From positions 3,906,001-3,970,000 of the forward strand of contig NZ_CP019062.1 of NCBI RefSeq assembly GCF_002951615.1: a stretch of DNA of 64,000 nt, written 5' to 3'. This DNA comes from Rahnella sikkimica (lineage in GTDB: Bacteria > Pseudomonadota > Gammaproteobacteria > Enterobacterales > Enterobacteriaceae). Under the pieces are notes generated by a model. It was not told the origin of the DNA. It was given only the letters and a program-made list of their open reading frames with translations, and did no database searches. Shown piece after piece: positions 18,044-27,562 of this stretch (positions within the stretch are counted from its first letter, which is position 1; every line of letters begins with the position of its first letter). Position numbers and translations under genes: made by a program.

Positions 18044-18907
18044 ATGACGCACCCTCTTTTTTCCGTTTTATCTCCCGTACTTGAGCAACCCGAAGGCGTC
18101 CGGCAGGTCTTTTTTGCTGGTACCCAGCATCCGGTGCCGGGGCTTGCGTATCAGGTTGATTTTCCGCGTCTGGAACTTGTCCTCGAAGGGGAGCAGATGA
18201 TGGAATGGGAAAATGAACAGGGCGTGAGTCAGGTTATCTGCATGCAGGCGGGGGATGCGCTATTTGTGCCTGCAAAAGGCTGGAATAGCCCGCAGTGGCA
18301 AGCGCCGGTTCGCACGCTGAGCCTTTTATTTGGCAAACAACAGCTGGGTTTCAGCCTGCTCGGCTGGGACGGAAAGCAGTTTGGTTCCCGTGAAAAAGGC
18401 AATACCGGCAGGCGCGGGCCGCGCATAGGCGCTTTTATGTTGCAGGCGCTCAATGAACTGGCGTGGCACCGAACTGATCAGATGACGGCGCAGTTCCTGG
18501 TTAAAGGTTTACTGAGCCACGCGCTGGATTTATTCAGCTCCTCGGCGCATACCGCGTCACGCAGTCAGGCGCTTTTCGGCGCGATACGCCAGCATATCGA
18601 AGAGCATTTCCGCGAGCCGCTCACGCGGGATTCGGTTGCCAAAGCGTTTTATATTTCGCCGAATTATTTGTCGCATCTGTTTCAGAAAACCGGCGGGATT
18701 GGGCTTAACGAATACCTGAACTATGTGCGGCTTGAACAGGCAAAAAATCTGCTGAAAGGGTACGACATGAAAGTGAAAGAAGTCGCCCATGCCTGCGGAT
18801 ACATCGACAGCAACTATTTTTGCCGGCAGTTTAAGAAAAGTACCGAACGTTCCCCTTCTGAATACCGCCGCCAGTATCGCAGCCAGTTTGAAAGCCTTGA
18901 ACCGTAA
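18044..18907 (+). CDS. yijO: YijO, AraC-family transcriptional regulator
   Basis: A 287-residue regulator with an N-terminal cupin-like sensor region and a C-terminal AraC double helix-turn-helix (from about residue 185: PLTRDSVAKAFYISPNYLSHLFQ, then VKEVAHACGYIDSNYFCRQFKK). The ATG at 18044 has AGG ten bases upstream; a GTG at 18038 is the alternative start. In E. coli yijO borders frwD exactly as here, so orthology is well supported. A role in controlling the frw/pfl cluster is likely but unproven. It converges on frwD, leaving an 18-base gap. Confidence 0.88.
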   Translation: MTHPLFSVLSPVLEQPEGVRQVFFAGTQHPVPGLAYQVDFPRLELVLEGEQMMEWENEQGVSQVICMQAGDALFVPAKGWNSPQWQAPVRTLSLLFGKQQLGFSLLGWDGKQFGSREKGNTGRRGPRIGAFMLQALNELAWHRTDQMTAQFLVKGLLSHALDLFSSSAHTASRSQALFGAIRQHIEEHFREPLTRDSVAKAFYISPNYLSHLFQKTGGIGLNEYLNYVRLEQAKNLLKGYDMKVKEVAHACGYIDSNYFCRQFKKSTERSPSEYRRQYRSQFESLEP

Positions 18908-18925
18908 ACGCGCTGACGGCCAGTA

Positions 18926-19270
18926 TTATGCGAGAACGATGTGCGTGCCCTGCGGAGATGCGGCGATCTTTTTCACGGCGGCCATGACTTTTTCCGGTGT
19001 ACGCAAAAAGGTGTGAATGCCGGTCTGTACGCAGCGGCTGTGAGTAAATCGGTCGCTGTTTTCCAGCTGGATCTCCGTGATGAGCAAAACGATATCCGCC
19101 TGAGCAATATCGCTTTCCGTGAGCATATTTTCGACCCCCAGCGCACCCTGCGTCTCCACTTTCACCTGCCATTTTTCCTGCAAGCACAGCTTTTCCAGAC
19201 GTTCCGCCGCCATATACGTGTGCGCGACGCCGCTGATACAGGCCGTCACTCCGACCAGTTTTAATGACAT
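18926..19270 (-). CDS. frwD: FrwD, PTS fructose-like EIIB component
   Basis: A 114-residue fructose-family EIIB. The phospho-acceptor Cys11 lies in VTACISGVAHTYMAAE, the family signature. It would pass phosphate from an EIIA (the C-terminal domain of PtsA) to the sugar bound by FrwC. A second EIIB, FrwB, is encoded upstream in the same operon, so this system has two. Last gene of the minus-strand frwC-frwB-pflD-pflC-frwD operon, as in E. coli. Confidence 0.93.
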   Translation of the reverse strand: MSLKLVGVTACISGVAHTYMAAERLEKLCLQEKWQVKVETQGALGVENMLTESDIAQADIVLLITEIQLENSDRFTHSRCVQTGIHTFLRTPEKVMAAVKKIAASPQGTHIVLA

Positions 19271-19294
19271 TTACCGCTCCCCGTCGCTGGAAAT

Positions 19295-20200
19295 TTACCC
19301 ACCCATCGTCACGGTATACCCATCGCTTTCTGCCATCGTGCGCAGTGGCGCAAGTGTGACGGCGTCCGGCACCGGTGTTTTGTGCATCGAATAGGTTTTT
19401 CCTAATAACGGATATTTTGCTTCTCCGTATTTGTGGAAGGGTAATAAATGAATTTCATTTAAATTAAAGGGTTTAAGGAAATCCAGGATCTGACGCAGGT
19501 TTTCCTGTGTCAGTGTATAGCCGGGGATAAGGGGAACACGCGGGAGCAATTTTACGTCGCGTGTTGCCAGTGCCCGAAAATTCTCCAGCACGCGGGTCTG
19601 ATTCATGTTGAGCACGGTGCGGGCGAGCATGGCATCCATGATTTTGAAATCAAATAAAACCTGATCGCAGTGTTCAACCACCGAAAGCAAATGATCCAGC
19701 GGGATATCGCCTGCGGTTTCAATGGACGTGTGGATCCCAAGGCCCTGTAATTCCTTCAACAACTCGCGGGCAAAAACCGGTTGTATCAGTACTTCGCCCC
19801 CGGAAAGCGTGATGCCACCGCCGGATGAGCGGAAAAAAACTTCATCCTTAAGCAGGCGGGACATCAGCGCCGCCACTGTGAAGTCTTCACCCACATATTC
19901 CAGCGCGCCGCTCGGGCATTCCTGGGGATCCTGCAAACAGGTCCGGCAGTTCAGGCATTTCGCCTGACGCTTGATGGTCTGGATGCGGGGCGACATGGAT
20001 TCCGGGTTAGCGCACCACGGGCAGCGGTGCGGGCAACCTTTGAAGAAAACCATCGTGCGGATCCCCGGACCGTCGTTGAGAGAAAAACGCTGAATGTTAA
20101 AGATGCGTCCCGTCAGGGATTTTTCAGCGGTTTCACAAGCTCCGTTGACCGTGGGGATCCGCAGATCAGAGCTGGTGCGCGGTGCGGCCGATAATGTCAT
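19295..20200 (-). CDS. pflC: PflC, glycyl-radical-enzyme activase (radical SAM)
   Basis: A 301-residue radical SAM protein that would install the glycyl radical on PflD using S-adenosylmethionine under anaerobic conditions. The cluster motif C-x3-C-x2-C lies in FKGCPHRCPWCANPES. It is followed by a ferredoxin-like Cys-rich insert (CLNCRTCLQDPQECPSG), typical of activases of the dehydratase-type glycyl radical enzymes. ATG 20200 is chosen over upstream frames because AAGGAG precedes it; it overlaps pflD by 35 bases. GGGITLSGGE is the SAM-binding glycine motif. Confidence 0.92.
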   Translation of the reverse strand: MTLSAAPRTSSDLRIPTVNGACETAEKSLTGRIFNIQRFSLNDGPGIRTMVFFKGCPHRCPWCANPESMSPRIQTIKRQAKCLNCRTCLQDPQECPSGALEYVGEDFTVAALMSRLLKDEVFFRSSGGGITLSGGEVLIQPVFARELLKELQGLGIHTSIETAGDIPLDHLLSVVEHCDQVLFDFKIMDAMLARTVLNMNQTRVLENFRALATRDVKLLPRVPLIPGYTLTQENLRQILDFLKPFNLNEIHLLPFHKYGEAKYPLLGKTYSMHKTPVPDAVTLAPLRTMAESDGYTVTMGG

Positions 20201-22463
20201 CCTGAATCTCCTTTGACAGTTCGACAAAGAACGCGCTGTAACCGGCGACCCTGACCACTAATCCGGCGAAATCCTGCGGACGCTTTTGCGCTTCACGAAG
20301 TTGTTCTGCATTCACCACGTTGAACTGAACATGCTGTAATTTCAGCCGGGTGAAAGCGCCGAGAAAATCAGCCAGCTTATTCAGACCCTGTAAACCTTCC
20401 AGCGTTGATGGCGTAAATTTTACGTTCAGCAGCGTGCCGTTTGAGAGCAGCGTGTTGTCGAGCTTGCTGACGGATTTCAGTACCGCGGTTGGCCCCTGAT
20501 GATCCTGCCCGAGCATCGGCGAAAGGCCGCCGTCGGCCAGTTGCTCCCCCGCAAAACGCCCGTCCGGCGTCGCGCCTACGACCGCACCGAGCGGGACGTG
20601 AGCGGAAACGGTATACGACCCCGGCGTAAACTGGCCGCCGCGCGGGTTGCGGTATTGTTCGACTTCTTTGCAATAAAACCGCAACAAGTCGGCGCTGATC
20701 AGGTCGACTTCATCGACGTCGTTACCGTACTTCTCGAAGCGGTTGATCAGGCGGGCGCGGATCGCACGGCCTTCTTCGCTGGCGAAGTTCTCTTTCAGCG
20801 AGGCCAGCAGTTCATCAAAGCTCAGGCGTTTCTGATCAAACACCAGCCCTTTCAGCGCATGCAGTGAATCGCTGAGGTTTGCGATGCCGATGCCCTGAAC
20901 GCCGGAAAAGTTATAGCGTGCGCCACCGGCAGTAATGTCTTTTCCGCTTTTCAGGCTGCCCTCGATGAAAGACGACAGCAACGGAACCGGTGCCCAGTCG
21001 CGGTGACCGATATCGCAGATATTGCTGCCCTGTGCCATCAGTTTCACGTAGTGGCTGATTTTCTGGCGGATATGTTCCACCAGTTCAGGGTAAGTAATCG
21101 AGGAATTACCTTCGTTCTCATACAGTGTTAACTCCATGACTTTCAGCAGGTTGAACATCGCAATGTCATGCAGCCCGTACGTTCTCCCTGGGATAGACAA
21201 TTCGACGCAGCCGACGACCGCATAATCCCGTGCATCTTCCAGACTCACGCCGCGATTGAGGAAAGCCGGAACCACCACTTCATCGTTGAAGATTTGCGGA
21301 ATGCCGGTGCCGAGACGGATGGTTTCGGCTGTTTTGAGCAGGAAAGGACGGTCGATCAGCTCATTGACCCGCACCCCAAGATTGGGCTGCGGCAGACAGA
21401 TGCTCTGATAAGCGTCCAGACACAGAAACGACAACACGTTGACTGCGCTGCGCCCCGTCTCCGTTAAACCGCCGAGTAAAATCGTATAACCTGTTGGGAA
21501 ACCGGCGAAATACCGGGCGCTAGACGTCGAGCGCAACAGCACGATGTCATTGCATTTCACCCACAGGCTTTCCAGCAGCTCTTTCAAAAACTCCGGCTGT
21601 TCGCCGTGTGAAAGGGAATACTGATAGAACGGCAGCATGTACTGATCGAAGCGTCCTAGCGACAGCGAACTGGCGTTGGATTCGTACTGCAAAATAATAT
21701 TCATGTACCAGAACAGCTGACAGGCCTGATAGAAATCCTGCGGCTTCTTCCCGGAAATATGCGCGGAGATGGCAGCAATGCGTTCCAGTTCCTGTTTTCT
21801 CCCGACGTCTTCGCACTCACCGGCCATCTGGGTCGCCAGCGCGGCATAACGCAGAATGTGGCGGTGAGCAGCCTGCAAGAGAATCAGTGCCGCCTGGTAA
21901 AACGTATTTTCCGGATCCTGTACAACGAGCTGTTGCAATTCGGACACCAGATTATCCAGCCCGGTATTCAGCAGACGCGGGTAATCGATAATGATGTGCC
22001 CCTGGCCTTTGTCGGTCTGGTTGATGCTGAAAATCTGCGTTTTGGTCGCTGCTTTAACGTCTTCTGGCATTTGCTGATTGATGAAATCTTTCATCGAGCG
22101 GGATTCCCAGTAAGGGAAAAGCTGCTCGCGGTAAACCTGTTTATCCTGCTCTGAAATGTTGAAACGGTCCTGCGGACGGGTGGCGAAAGCATCCAGCTCT
22201 TTCAGCAACCAGTAAGGATCCATTTCCGGAGAGACGATTCCCGCTCGTGGTTTTACCGTGCGATTACCGGCGATCAGCTCGTCTTCACGCAGGGTAATTT
22301 CAACGTTGTCCAGAATGTAAGCCGTCGCTTTTGCACGGCGCAGAAGTGTACATTCGCCTTCTGTGCCGCGATGGCTTTCGGTATACAGCAGGGCACGCTC
22401 CAGCGAAATTTCACGAGGGCTGGTGAAGAGTGTGGCTTTCAGACGTTCGATGCGGGAAGTCAT
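20166..22463 (-). CDS. pflD: PflD, glycyl radical enzyme
   Basis: A 765-residue glycyl radical enzyme, equal in length to E. coli PflD. The radical glycine lies in the C-terminal VVRVAGYSAFFVEL motif and the thiyl cysteine in VVGCVELSIPGR. A single Cys followed by Val-Glu, instead of the adjacent Cys pair of pyruvate formate-lyase, places it with the lyase/dehydratase clade, so the formate acetyltransferase label is probably wrong. As I recall, E. coli PflD/YbiW were reported to open 1,5-anhydrohexitol 6-phosphates to 1-deoxyfructose 6-phosphate. The adjacent PTS and fructose-6-phosphate aldolase fit that. Oxygen-sensitive, anaerobic use. Confidence 0.9.
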   Translation of the reverse strand: MTSRIERLKATLFTSPREISLERALLYTESHRGTEGECTLLRRAKATAYILDNVEITLREDELIAGNRTVKPRAGIVSPEMDPYWLLKELDAFATRPQDRFNISEQDKQVYREQLFPYWESRSMKDFINQQMPEDVKAATKTQIFSINQTDKGQGHIIIDYPRLLNTGLDNLVSELQQLVVQDPENTFYQAALILLQAAHRHILRYAALATQMAGECEDVGRKQELERIAAISAHISGKKPQDFYQACQLFWYMNIILQYESNASSLSLGRFDQYMLPFYQYSLSHGEQPEFLKELLESLWVKCNDIVLLRSTSSARYFAGFPTGYTILLGGLTETGRSAVNVLSFLCLDAYQSICLPQPNLGVRVNELIDRPFLLKTAETIRLGTGIPQIFNDEVVVPAFLNRGVSLEDARDYAVVGCVELSIPGRTYGLHDIAMFNLLKVMELTLYENEGNSSITYPELVEHIRQKISHYVKLMAQGSNICDIGHRDWAPVPLLSSFIEGSLKSGKDITAGGARYNFSGVQGIGIANLSDSLHALKGLVFDQKRLSFDELLASLKENFASEEGRAIRARLINRFEKYGNDVDEVDLISADLLRFYCKEVEQYRNPRGGQFTPGSYTVSAHVPLGAVVGATPDGRFAGEQLADGGLSPMLGQDHQGPTAVLKSVSKLDNTLLSNGTLLNVKFTPSTLEGLQGLNKLADFLGAFTRLKLQHVQFNVVNAEQLREAQKRPQDFAGLVVRVAGYSAFFVELSKEIQDDIIGRTAHQL

Positions 22464-22479
22464 CTTATTCTCCTTGTGA

Positions 22480-22809
22480 TTAATCCGTGGCCGTCGCGCT
22501 GGCGAGATGTGCCGAGATTTTTTCCATAATGGCGTCAGCGCGTTTTACTGCGTCGCTGATTGCCACGCGAACCACGACTTTGCCTTTAAAACGTTCTTCA
22601 AATTTGATGCCGATGTCTTTGGTGAGGATCACCATGTCGGCGGCGGCAACATCCTCCACGGTCAGCTCGTTTTCCAGGCCAATTGAACCCTGTGTTTCGA
22701 CTTTGCAGTCCCAGCCTTTGGCTTTGGCCGCGCGTTCAATCGCTTCAGCGGCCATATAGGTGTGGGCAACGCCGGAAGGGCAGGCAGTGACAGCAATAAT
22801 TTTGGTCAT
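22480..22809 (-). CDS. frwB: FrwB, PTS fructose-like EIIB component
   Basis: A 109-residue EIIB with the phospho-Cys in VTACPSGVAHTYMAAEA, closely matching E. coli FrwB (VETQGSIGLENELT follows). The ATG at 22809 is preceded by AAAGGTG; a GTG three codons earlier is less likely. It lies between frwC (29-base gap) and pflD (16-base gap). It relays phosphate from PtsA to the sugar during uptake by FrwC. Confidence 0.94.
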   Translation of the reverse strand: MTKIIAVTACPSGVAHTYMAAEAIERAAKAKGWDCKVETQGSIGLENELTVEDVAAADMVILTKDIGIKFEERFKGKVVVRVAISDAVKRADAIMEKISAHLASATATD

Positions 22810-22838
22810 GATCTTCACCTTTGGTTTGATGTCTGAGG

Positions 22839-23917
22839 TCAGTTAATTTCGAAGTCCAGATCCAGGTCTGATTCCTGATGTTTTTTAGCCGACTGCTTTT
22901 TGGCAGCCAGATACTTCAGTACGTTGACACACACGGCGGTCACGACCATACCCACCAGCAGAGCCGCGATAAAACCGAGTTTCCCCTGAACGACGGGCAG
23001 CACAATCAGCCCGCCCCAGCCGGCATAACATTCAGCGCCCAGCAGCGCAGCGGTCACTGCCGCACAGGCGGAGCCCATCATGATGGAAGGAATAACGCGC
23101 AGGGGGTCGGCGGCGGCGAAAGGGATCGCGCCTTCGGTCACGCCGACGCAGCCCATTAACAGGGCGGCTTTCCCGGCTTCGCGTTCTTCAGTGGAATAGT
23201 ATTTGCGGCCAATCAGCGTGGCGAAACCCAGCCCCAGCGGCGGCGTGGCGATAGCAACGGCGGCAATTGCCACGACGGTATAAACGCCCTGTGCCACGCA
23301 GATCAGCATAAAGGCGTAGGCGACTTTATTGACTGGCCCGCCCATATCGAAGGCCAGCATCAGCCCCATAATGATGGCGAGCACGACAATGCTGCCCTGC
23401 TGCATACCTTGCAACCAGTGGGTCAACGAGGAAGTCAGCAACCCGACCGGTTCGCCCAGCCCCCACATCATGGTGCCTGCCGTCAGCAGGGTGCCGATAA
23501 TCGGGATCACGAAGATCGGCATCACGGAGCGCAGGATCTTCGGCACCGGGATCTTCTTCAGATAGAAAACAATGATCCCCCGAGAAGGCCGGCGATGATC
23601 GCGCCGAAAAAGCCTGCACCAAAGGAAGCGCCGACCCAGGCACCGATGGCTGACGGCGCGAGCGCTGAGCGGTCCGAGATGGAATAACCGATGTAAGCCG
23701 CCAGGAAAGGCACCATCAGCGTCAGACCGGCTACGCCGATATCAAACAGTTTTTTCAGGTTCGGATCGGTGGCTGCGTCAGGCATGGCACCTTTGCCGTA
23801 GAGCATGACAGAGACCGCCAGCAGAATGCCGCCCGCGACCACAAAAGGGATCATATGGGATACGCCGGTCATCAGGTGCTGACGGGTATTTTTCAGAATA
23901 GTAAGCAATTCTTTCAT
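22839..23917 (-). pseudogene. frwC: frwC, PTS fructose-like EIIC permease, single-base frameshift
   Basis: The first frame, from ATG 23917 (KELLTILKNTRQHLMTGVSHM), reads through the first membrane segments to IIAGLLGG and then stops. A second frame continues from YLKKIPVPKILRSVMP to the normal C-terminus DLDLDFEIN. They meet at a C run (23577-23581; five G on the coding strand) where six are needed. Adding one base gives 1080 bp, 359 residues, exactly the E. coli FrwC length. Both halves retain a strong match, so the break is recent or a base-calling error. As read, the sugar channel of the whole frw system would be lost. Confidence 0.9.
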
Positions 23918-24268
23918 GGTGGGCTCCGGTGTCGGGCGAAAATAACGGAACGTCCTTTTCAGCAAAACCTCGGAAGCTGAAAGGATATTGACGACCACAA
24001 TAGGCCGCCATCATGAGCGCTAATAGTGGACAAATTTGTGTTTTACTGGACTTTTGTAAGCTCAGTTCAAAAATGCGAGCAGGTTCAAATAACCCGAGTC
24101 GGAGGGAGGTTTTTACGTCAGAACTCAATGTGAGCTGCCTCGCAAAAAGCAACGGACATTACATTTGTCCAGTGTTTGTCATTTTTGTCTGGTAGCAAGT
24201 TGGCCCGCGAGACTCTTATCCTGCAATGAGCCGGTTTATCCGCCGGAATTTGGGATGAGGATTCAGAA
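23918..24268. promoter_or_regulatory. Divergent frwC / ptsA regulatory region
   Basis: This 351-base gap separates the minus-strand frw-pfl operon from plus-strand ptsA-fsa. It has no credible gene. It holds a CRP-like site (24129-24144) and a nine-base inverted repeat TGGACAAAT (24027-24035) / ATTTGTCCA (24173-24181), with a further ACTGGAC half at about 24045. The symmetric placement around two divergent promoters suggests an operator for a local repressor or for YijO. Confidence 0.5.
24129..24144. promoter_or_regulatory. Putative CRP site in the frw divergent promoter region
   Basis: TGTGAGCTGCCTCGCA fits TGTGA-N6-TCACA with one mismatch and is flanked by A/T (CAA before, AAAA after). Catabolite control of a PTS operon is expected, but the site is predicted by eye only. 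Confidence 0.5.
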
Positions 24269-26773
24269 ATGACCAAGAAGTTGAGCTTCACCTGCGTACT
24301 GGTAAATGGTGTTCATGCCCGTCCGGCCAGCCATATTGAAACGCTGTGCAATGGATTTGATTCTGCTTTTCACTGGCACAATGTCCGTTCTGATCGCAAA
24401 GCCGATGGCAAAAGTGTTCTGTCGCTGATTGGCGCGGATATTTTGCCGGGTGATGAATGCCACGTCACCGTGGAAGGGGAAGACGAAGAGGCCGCGTATG
24501 CAGCGCTGGCGCATTTTATTGAACACCAGTTTCCGCTGTGTGATGAAGCCCTGCCTGAGCACGATGGTCAGGCAGAGCGGGAACCTCTTCCTGAATCTCT
24601 GGCACATCTTTCCCCGCTGGTCTTTCGCGCCCGTTCCGTCAGTGAAGGCTGCGCACTGGGGAAACTGGTCAGCCTTGCCCGCGTGAATCTGGCGACGCTG
24701 ACGGATTTACCCGCGCCGCAAGGCACGGATAAAGAACAAAGTTTGCTTTCTCACGGGTTGGCAGCGCTGGAGAAATCCATCGAACTTCAGCTTATGGCAG
24801 GGAATGGCACGGTGACCGCCGTGCTGGAGGCACACCGCTCTTTGCTCCGGGATAACAGCCTGCGTGACGCGCTGCATCAGCAGGTCATGGAAGGGAAAAG
24901 TTGCGCGCAAAGCATTGTGGAGACCGCCCTGCATTTCAGCGAACAGCTGGCACTGTCTTCCAGTGCTTATTTGCGCGAACGCGAACTGGACATTCGTGAT
25001 GTCAGCTTCCAGCTTTTGCAACAAATCTATGGCGAAGAGTGCTTCGCGTCTCAGCAAAAACTGAGTGAAGCGAGTATTTGTCTGGCGGATGAACTGACGC
25101 CAAGCCAATTTCTCGAACTCGATAAACAACACCTTAAAGGATTGCTGCTCGGCAGCGGTGGCAGCACATCGCATACGGTGATCCTCGCGCGGTCTTTCAA
25201 TATTCCCACGCTGGTTGGGGTCGATCCGCAGTCATTACAGGCGTATCTGCGGCAGGATGTGCAGATTGACGGCGATCTCGGGCTGGTGGCTTGTGCGCTC
25301 AGCGAGCCGGTGCGGCGTTATTACCGTCAGGAAGAATGTGTCCGTCAGGCATTGCGTCAGCAGCAGAGTGCATATCTTGATACACCGGGTTACACCGCCG
25401 ACGGCGTGCGTCTGGAAGTTGCGGCGAATATCGCGCATTCGGTTGAAGCCGACGCGGCATTCAGTAACGGTGCCGAAGCTGTAGGGCTGTTCCGTACTGA
25501 AATGCTCTATATGGATCGCGCGAGCGCGCCTTCTGAAGATGAGTTGTACAACATTTATTGTCAGGCAACGGAAGCGGCAAAAGGCAAAACCGTTATTATC
25601 CGCACCATGGATATTGGTGGCGATAAACCGGTTCATTACCTGAATATTCCGGCTGAAAACAACCCTTTCCTGGGCTACCGCGCTGTCCGTATTTATCAGG
25701 AGTTCCTGCCTTTATTCCTCACGCAGTTGCGTTCTATTTTGCGTGCTTCTGCACACGGTCCGCTGAAAATCATGATTCCGATGATTTCTTCCATGGAAGA
25801 AATTTTATGGGTGAAAGACCGTCTGGCGGAGGCCAAACAGTCTCTGCGCAATGAGCAGATTCCGTTTGATGAAAAAATCCCGTTCGGGATCATGCTGGAA
25901 GTCCCGTCGGTAATGTTCATCATCGATCAGTGCTGTGAAGAGATTGATTTCTTGAGCATCGGCAGCAATGACCTGACGCAATACCTGCTCGCCGTTGACC
26001 GCGATAACGCCAAAGTTACCCGTCATTACAACAGCCTGAATCCGGCATTCCTGCGCGGGCTTGACCACGTGGTTCGCGAAGTACATCGCCACGGTAAATG
26101 GATTGGTTTATGCGGCGAACTGGGCGCAAAAGGTTCCGTATTGCCGCTGCTGGTCGGCCTCGGGCTGGATGAAATCAGCATGAGTGCGCCGTCTGTGCCG
26201 GTGACGAAAGCACGTCTGGCAAAACTTGACAGCCGGGAATGCCGCCAGTTGCTCAACCGTGCGATGCAGTGCCGCACGTCGCTTGAGGTTGAACATTTGC
26301 TGGCGCAGTTCCGTATGACCGTGAACGACGCGCCGCTGATCACCGCAGAATGCGTGGCGCTCAATGCGGACTGGCGCAGTAAAGAGGAAGTCATAAAAGG
26401 CATGGTCGATAACCTGATGCTGGCCGGACGTTGTCGCTACCCGCGAAAACTGGCAGCAGACGTCTGGGCGCGTGAAGCCGTATTTTCGACCGGACTGGGT
26501 TTCGGTTTTGCTATCCCGCATACCAAATCAGAACATATCGAACAATCGACAATCAGCGTCGCGAAGTTGCCTGAACCGGTGCAATGGGGCGATGAAGAAG
26601 CGCAGTTTGTCGTCATGCTGACCCTCAATAAGCACGCGGCAGGCGATCAGCATATGCGGATTTTCTCAAAGCTGGCGCGCCGGATTATGCATGACAGTTT
26701 CCGCGATGCGCTGATGAATTCGACCACGGCAGCGCAAATTGAAACGCTGCTGAAACAAGAGCTGGAACTCTGA
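24269..26773 (+). CDS. ptsA: PtsA (FrwA), fused HPr-EI-EIIA multiphosphoryl transfer protein
   Basis: An 834-residue fusion that carries phosphate from phosphoenolpyruvate to the Frw EIIB proteins without the general PTS enzymes. Order: HPr-like domain (about 1-90, active His16 in GVHARPAS), Enzyme I (about 120-680, active His302 in [16 protein letters not shown]-site [10 protein letters not shown] and catalytic-loop GLCGELG) and a fructose/Ntr-type EIIA (about 690-834, His751 in [10 protein letters not shown]). All three phospho-histidines are intact. It matches E. coli PtsA (833 aa). The ATG follows GGATGAGGATT; fsa begins 11 bases after the stop. Confidence 0.95.
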   Translation: MTKKLSFTCVLVNGVHARPASHIETLCNGFDSAFHWHNVRSDRKADGKSVLSLIGADILPGDECHVTVEGEDEEAAYAALAHFIEHQFPLCDEALPEHDGQAEREPLPESLAHLSPLVFRARSVSEGCALGKLVSLARVNLATLTDLPAPQGTDKEQSLLSHGLAALEKSIELQLMAGNGTVTAVLEAHRSLLRDNSLRDALHQQVMEGKSCAQSIVETALHFSEQLALSSSAYLRERELDIRDVSFQLLQQIYGEECFASQQKLSEASICLADELTPSQFLELDKQHLKGLLLGSGGSTSHTVILARSFNIPTLVGVDPQSLQAYLRQDVQIDGDLGLVACALSEPVRRYYRQEECVRQALRQQQSAYLDTPGYTADGVRLEVAANIAHSVEADAAFSNGAEAVGLFRTEMLYMDRASAPSEDELYNIYCQATEAAKGKTVIIRTMDIGGDKPVHYLNIPAENNPFLGYRAVRIYQEFLPLFLTQLRSILRASAHGPLKIMIPMISSMEEILWVKDRLAEAKQSLRNEQIPFDEKIPFGIMLEVPSVMFIIDQCCEEIDFLSIGSNDLTQYLLAVDRDNAKVTRHYNSLNPAFLRGLDHVVREVHRHGKWIGLCGELGAKGSVLPLLVGLGLDEISMSAPSVPVTKARLAKLDSRECRQLLNRAMQCRTSLEVEHLLAQFRMTVNDAPLITAECVALNADWRSKEEVIKGMVDNLMLAGRCRYPRKLAADVWAREAVFSTGLGFGFAIPHTKSEHIEQSTISVAKLPEPVQWGDEEAQFVVMLTLNKHAAGDQHMRIFSKLARRIMHDSFRDALMNSTTAAQIETLLKQELEL

Positions 26774-26784
26774 CAGGAGAGGAT

Positions 26785-27450
26785 ATGGAACTTTATCTGG
26801 ATACCGCTGATATCAGCGCAGTAAAACGTTTATCCCGTATTTTGCCGTTACAGGGCGTGACCACAAACCCGAGTATTGTGGCAAAAGCCCGGACGTCATT
26901 ATGGGAGGTCTTGCCTGCGCTGCGTGATGCCTTAGGCGGTGAAGGAAAACTGTTTGCACAGGTGCTGGCAAATCAGGCCGAACAAATGGTTGAAGAAGCC
27001 GAATTGCTTCATTCCCGCGTGCCGGGTCTGGTTGTGAAAGTTCCGGCCACGGCGGAAGGGCTGGCCGCCATCAAAATCCTGCGTACCCGAAAAATCCCGA
27101 CGCTGGGAACCGCCGTGTATGGCGCGGGTCAGGGATTGCTTTCGGCGCTGGCAGGGGCGGAATATGTTGCACCGTACGTGAACCGCCTCGATGCGCAGGG
27201 CGGGGACGGAATTGTGATGGTGACGCAATTGCAGAAATTGCTGACGTTGCATGCACCGCACGCCAAAGTGCTGGCCGCCAGCTTCAAAACGCCGCGTCAG
27301 GCGCTTGATTGTCTGCTGGCCGGATGCCAGTCCGTAACGATACCGGTGGACGTTGCTGAGCAGTTTGTCAGCGCGCCGGCGGTTCAGGCTGCGGTGGTTA
27401 AATTCGAAGAAGACTGGCAGGGCGCATTTGGTCAGTTGTCGCTGCGTTAA
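26785..27450 (+). CDS. fsaB: Fructose-6-phosphate aldolase (FsaB/TalC type)
   Basis: A 221-residue class I aldolase of the transaldolase family that cleaves fructose 6-phosphate-like ketoses to glyceraldehyde 3-phosphate and dihydroxyacetone (or hydroxyacetone from 1-deoxy substrates). The Schiff-base lysine is Lys85 in [17 protein letters not shown] at 25-32 and ASFKTPRQ are family motifs. It lies 11 bases after ptsA, preceded by GGAGAGG, as in E. coli ptsA-fsaB. The gldA gene that follows in E. coli is absent here. Its product could complete the route started by PflD. Confidence 0.94.
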   Translation: MELYLDTADISAVKRLSRILPLQGVTTNPSIVAKARTSLWEVLPALRDALGGEGKLFAQVLANQAEQMVEEAELLHSRVPGLVVKVPATAEGLAAIKILRTRKIPTLGTAVYGAGQGLLSALAGAEYVAPYVNRLDAQGGDGIVMVTQLQKLLTLHAPHAKVLAASFKTPRQALDCLLAGCQSVTIPVDVAEQFVSAPAVQAAVVKFEEDWQGAFGQLSLR

Positions 27451-27465
27451 ATTTTTCTGCGATTG

Positions 27466-27497
27466 TAAATCTGCAAGTAATCTAAATCTGCAAGTAA
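27466..27497. repeat. 15-bp direct repeat after fsaB
   Basis: TAAATCTGCAAGTAA occurs at 27466-27480 and again at 27483-27497, two bases apart, directly before the terminator. It is a small local duplication; no function is apparent. Confidence 0.8.
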
Positions 27498-27498
27498 A

Positions 27499-27526
27499 AA
27501 GCCCGGCAGGAAAACCTGTCGGGCTT
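27499..27526. terminator. Bidirectional-type terminator between fsaB and dlhH
   Basis: AAGCCCGGCAGG (27499-27510) pairs with CCTGTCGGGCTT (27515-27526) across AAAA, with one G-T pair. It is bounded by an A run on the left, which gives a T run on the minus strand, so it serves best as a terminator for dlhH and also lies after fsaB. Confidence 0.8.
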
Positions 27527-27562
27527 CTGACATTTGAGGTCTTTACCCTGCAGTTTTGGTGA

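Noticed and set aside
20166..22463. Pyruvate formate-lyase function for pflD
   Set aside because: The active site has one Cys (GCVE) instead of the adjacent Cys pair required for formate acetyltransferase.
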